From an uncultured Bacillaceae bacterium (GTDB lineage Bacteria; Bacillota; Bacilli; Bacillales; Alkalibacillaceae): 14,873 nt of DNA. The notes below the pieces were generated by a model, which did no database searches, was not told where the DNA came from, and saw only the letters and a list, made by a program, of their open reading frames with translations. Of the stretch, positions 14,745 through 14,873 are shown piece by piece (the stretch's first letter is position 1; the number at the start of each line of letters is the position of its first letter). The stretch is taken from positions 1 to 14,873 of the forward strand of contig CALKAL010000029.1 of assembly GCA_937983065.1 (NCBI GenBank). The letters run 5' to 3'. The position numbers and the translations under genes were made by a program.

Positions 14745-14774
14745 AATATATTGAAATAAAAAAAGCTGGGACAA
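14745..14774 (-). promoter_or_regulatory. Candidate SigA promoter of dprA, with its -35 inside the edge repeat
   Basis: Minus strand: TTGTCC at 14769-14774 (4/6), an 18-nt spacer, TATATT at 14745-14750 (5/6). The -35 uses the GGGACAA word of the repeat-like element. Moderate support only; the gene could also be read from upstream. Confidence 0.38.
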
Positions 14775-14873
14775 ATGGAGTTAGATTAAATAAAACACAA
14801 TTGTTATGTGAGCATATTCCCGCTCTGGAAATATACTTCGCTTTTACCCACAGGGCACAAGCTCGACATCTGC
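14761..14873. repeat. Partial intergenic repeat-like element of the Bacillaceae AGCTGGGACAAA / GGAAATATACTTCGCTTT type
   Basis: The right-edge sequence contains AGCTGGGACAAAT (14764-14776) and GGAAATATACTTCGCTTTT (14827-14845), words I recognise from a noncoding repeat scattered between genes in Bacillaceae. An internal hairpin (14814-14821 pairing with 14827-14834 around a 5-nt loop) is visible. The following CCCACAGGGCACAAGCTCG part looks diverged from the usual GC-rich half, and the element continues past the window. No gene is seen here. Family assignment is from memory and not checked. Confidence 0.45.

Noticed and set aside
1..14873. CRISPR array, tRNA or rRNA genes, insertion sequences, prophage or toxin-antitoxin genes
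   Set aside because: No repeat-spacer pattern, cloverleaf, transposase or phage-like protein was seen; the genes are contiguous core housekeeping and flagellar genes.

Overview
The window looks like chromosomal core sequence from a low-GC Bacillota of the Bacillaceae type. Every supported gene lies on the minus strand, so the genes read from right to left. The order is dprA, topA, xerC (codV), hslV (clpQ), hslU (clpY), codY, flgB, flgC, fliE, fliF, fliG, fliH, fliI, fliJ, ylxF, fliK. Apart from one missing gene this is the Bacillus subtilis arrangement. Protein lengths (TopA 691 aa, CodY 259 aa, DprA 297 aa) and many conserved motifs fit Bacillaceae proteins. I cannot name the species. It is not B. 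subtilis, because the proteins differ at many positions and trmFO is not in its usual place.

Right part (about 11.6-14.9 kb): dprA (DNA uptake and recombination) starts just downstream of what looks like a diverged Bacillaceae intergenic repeat at the window edge. It is followed by topA (DNA topoisomerase I), which has its own good SigA-type promoter and a clear intrinsic terminator overlapping its stop codon.

Middle part (about 7.7-11.6 kb): a four-gene operon, xerC-hslV-hslU-codY, encodes a tyrosine recombinase, the HslVU ATP-dependent protease, and the GTP/branched-chain-amino-acid-sensing repressor CodY. Two SigA-like promoters lie in the 231-nt gap before xerC, and a 17-bp stem terminator follows codY. 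In B. subtilis trmFO sits between topA and xerC. Here there is no room for it.

Left part (1-7.4 kb): the start of the long fla/che motility operon encodes the proximal rod (FlgB, FlgC, FliE), the MS ring (FliF), the switch protein FliG, the export ATPase complex (FliH, FliI, FliJ), the MotE-like membrane coiled-coil protein YlxF, and the N-terminal part of FliK, cut by the window edge. The roughly 320-nt leader between codY and flgB holds candidate SigA and SigD promoters and a pair of overlapping CodY-box-like sequences. This suggests the nutritional repressor encoded next door controls motility, as is known in B. subtilis.

I found no mobile element, CRISPR array, RNA gene or novel multigene system. 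The noteworthy points are the missing trmFO, start-codon choices that depend on Shine-Dalgarno placement (flgB, fliH, hslV), an HslV that lacks the N-terminal serine known from B. subtilis, candidate operators, and the repeat at the right edge.
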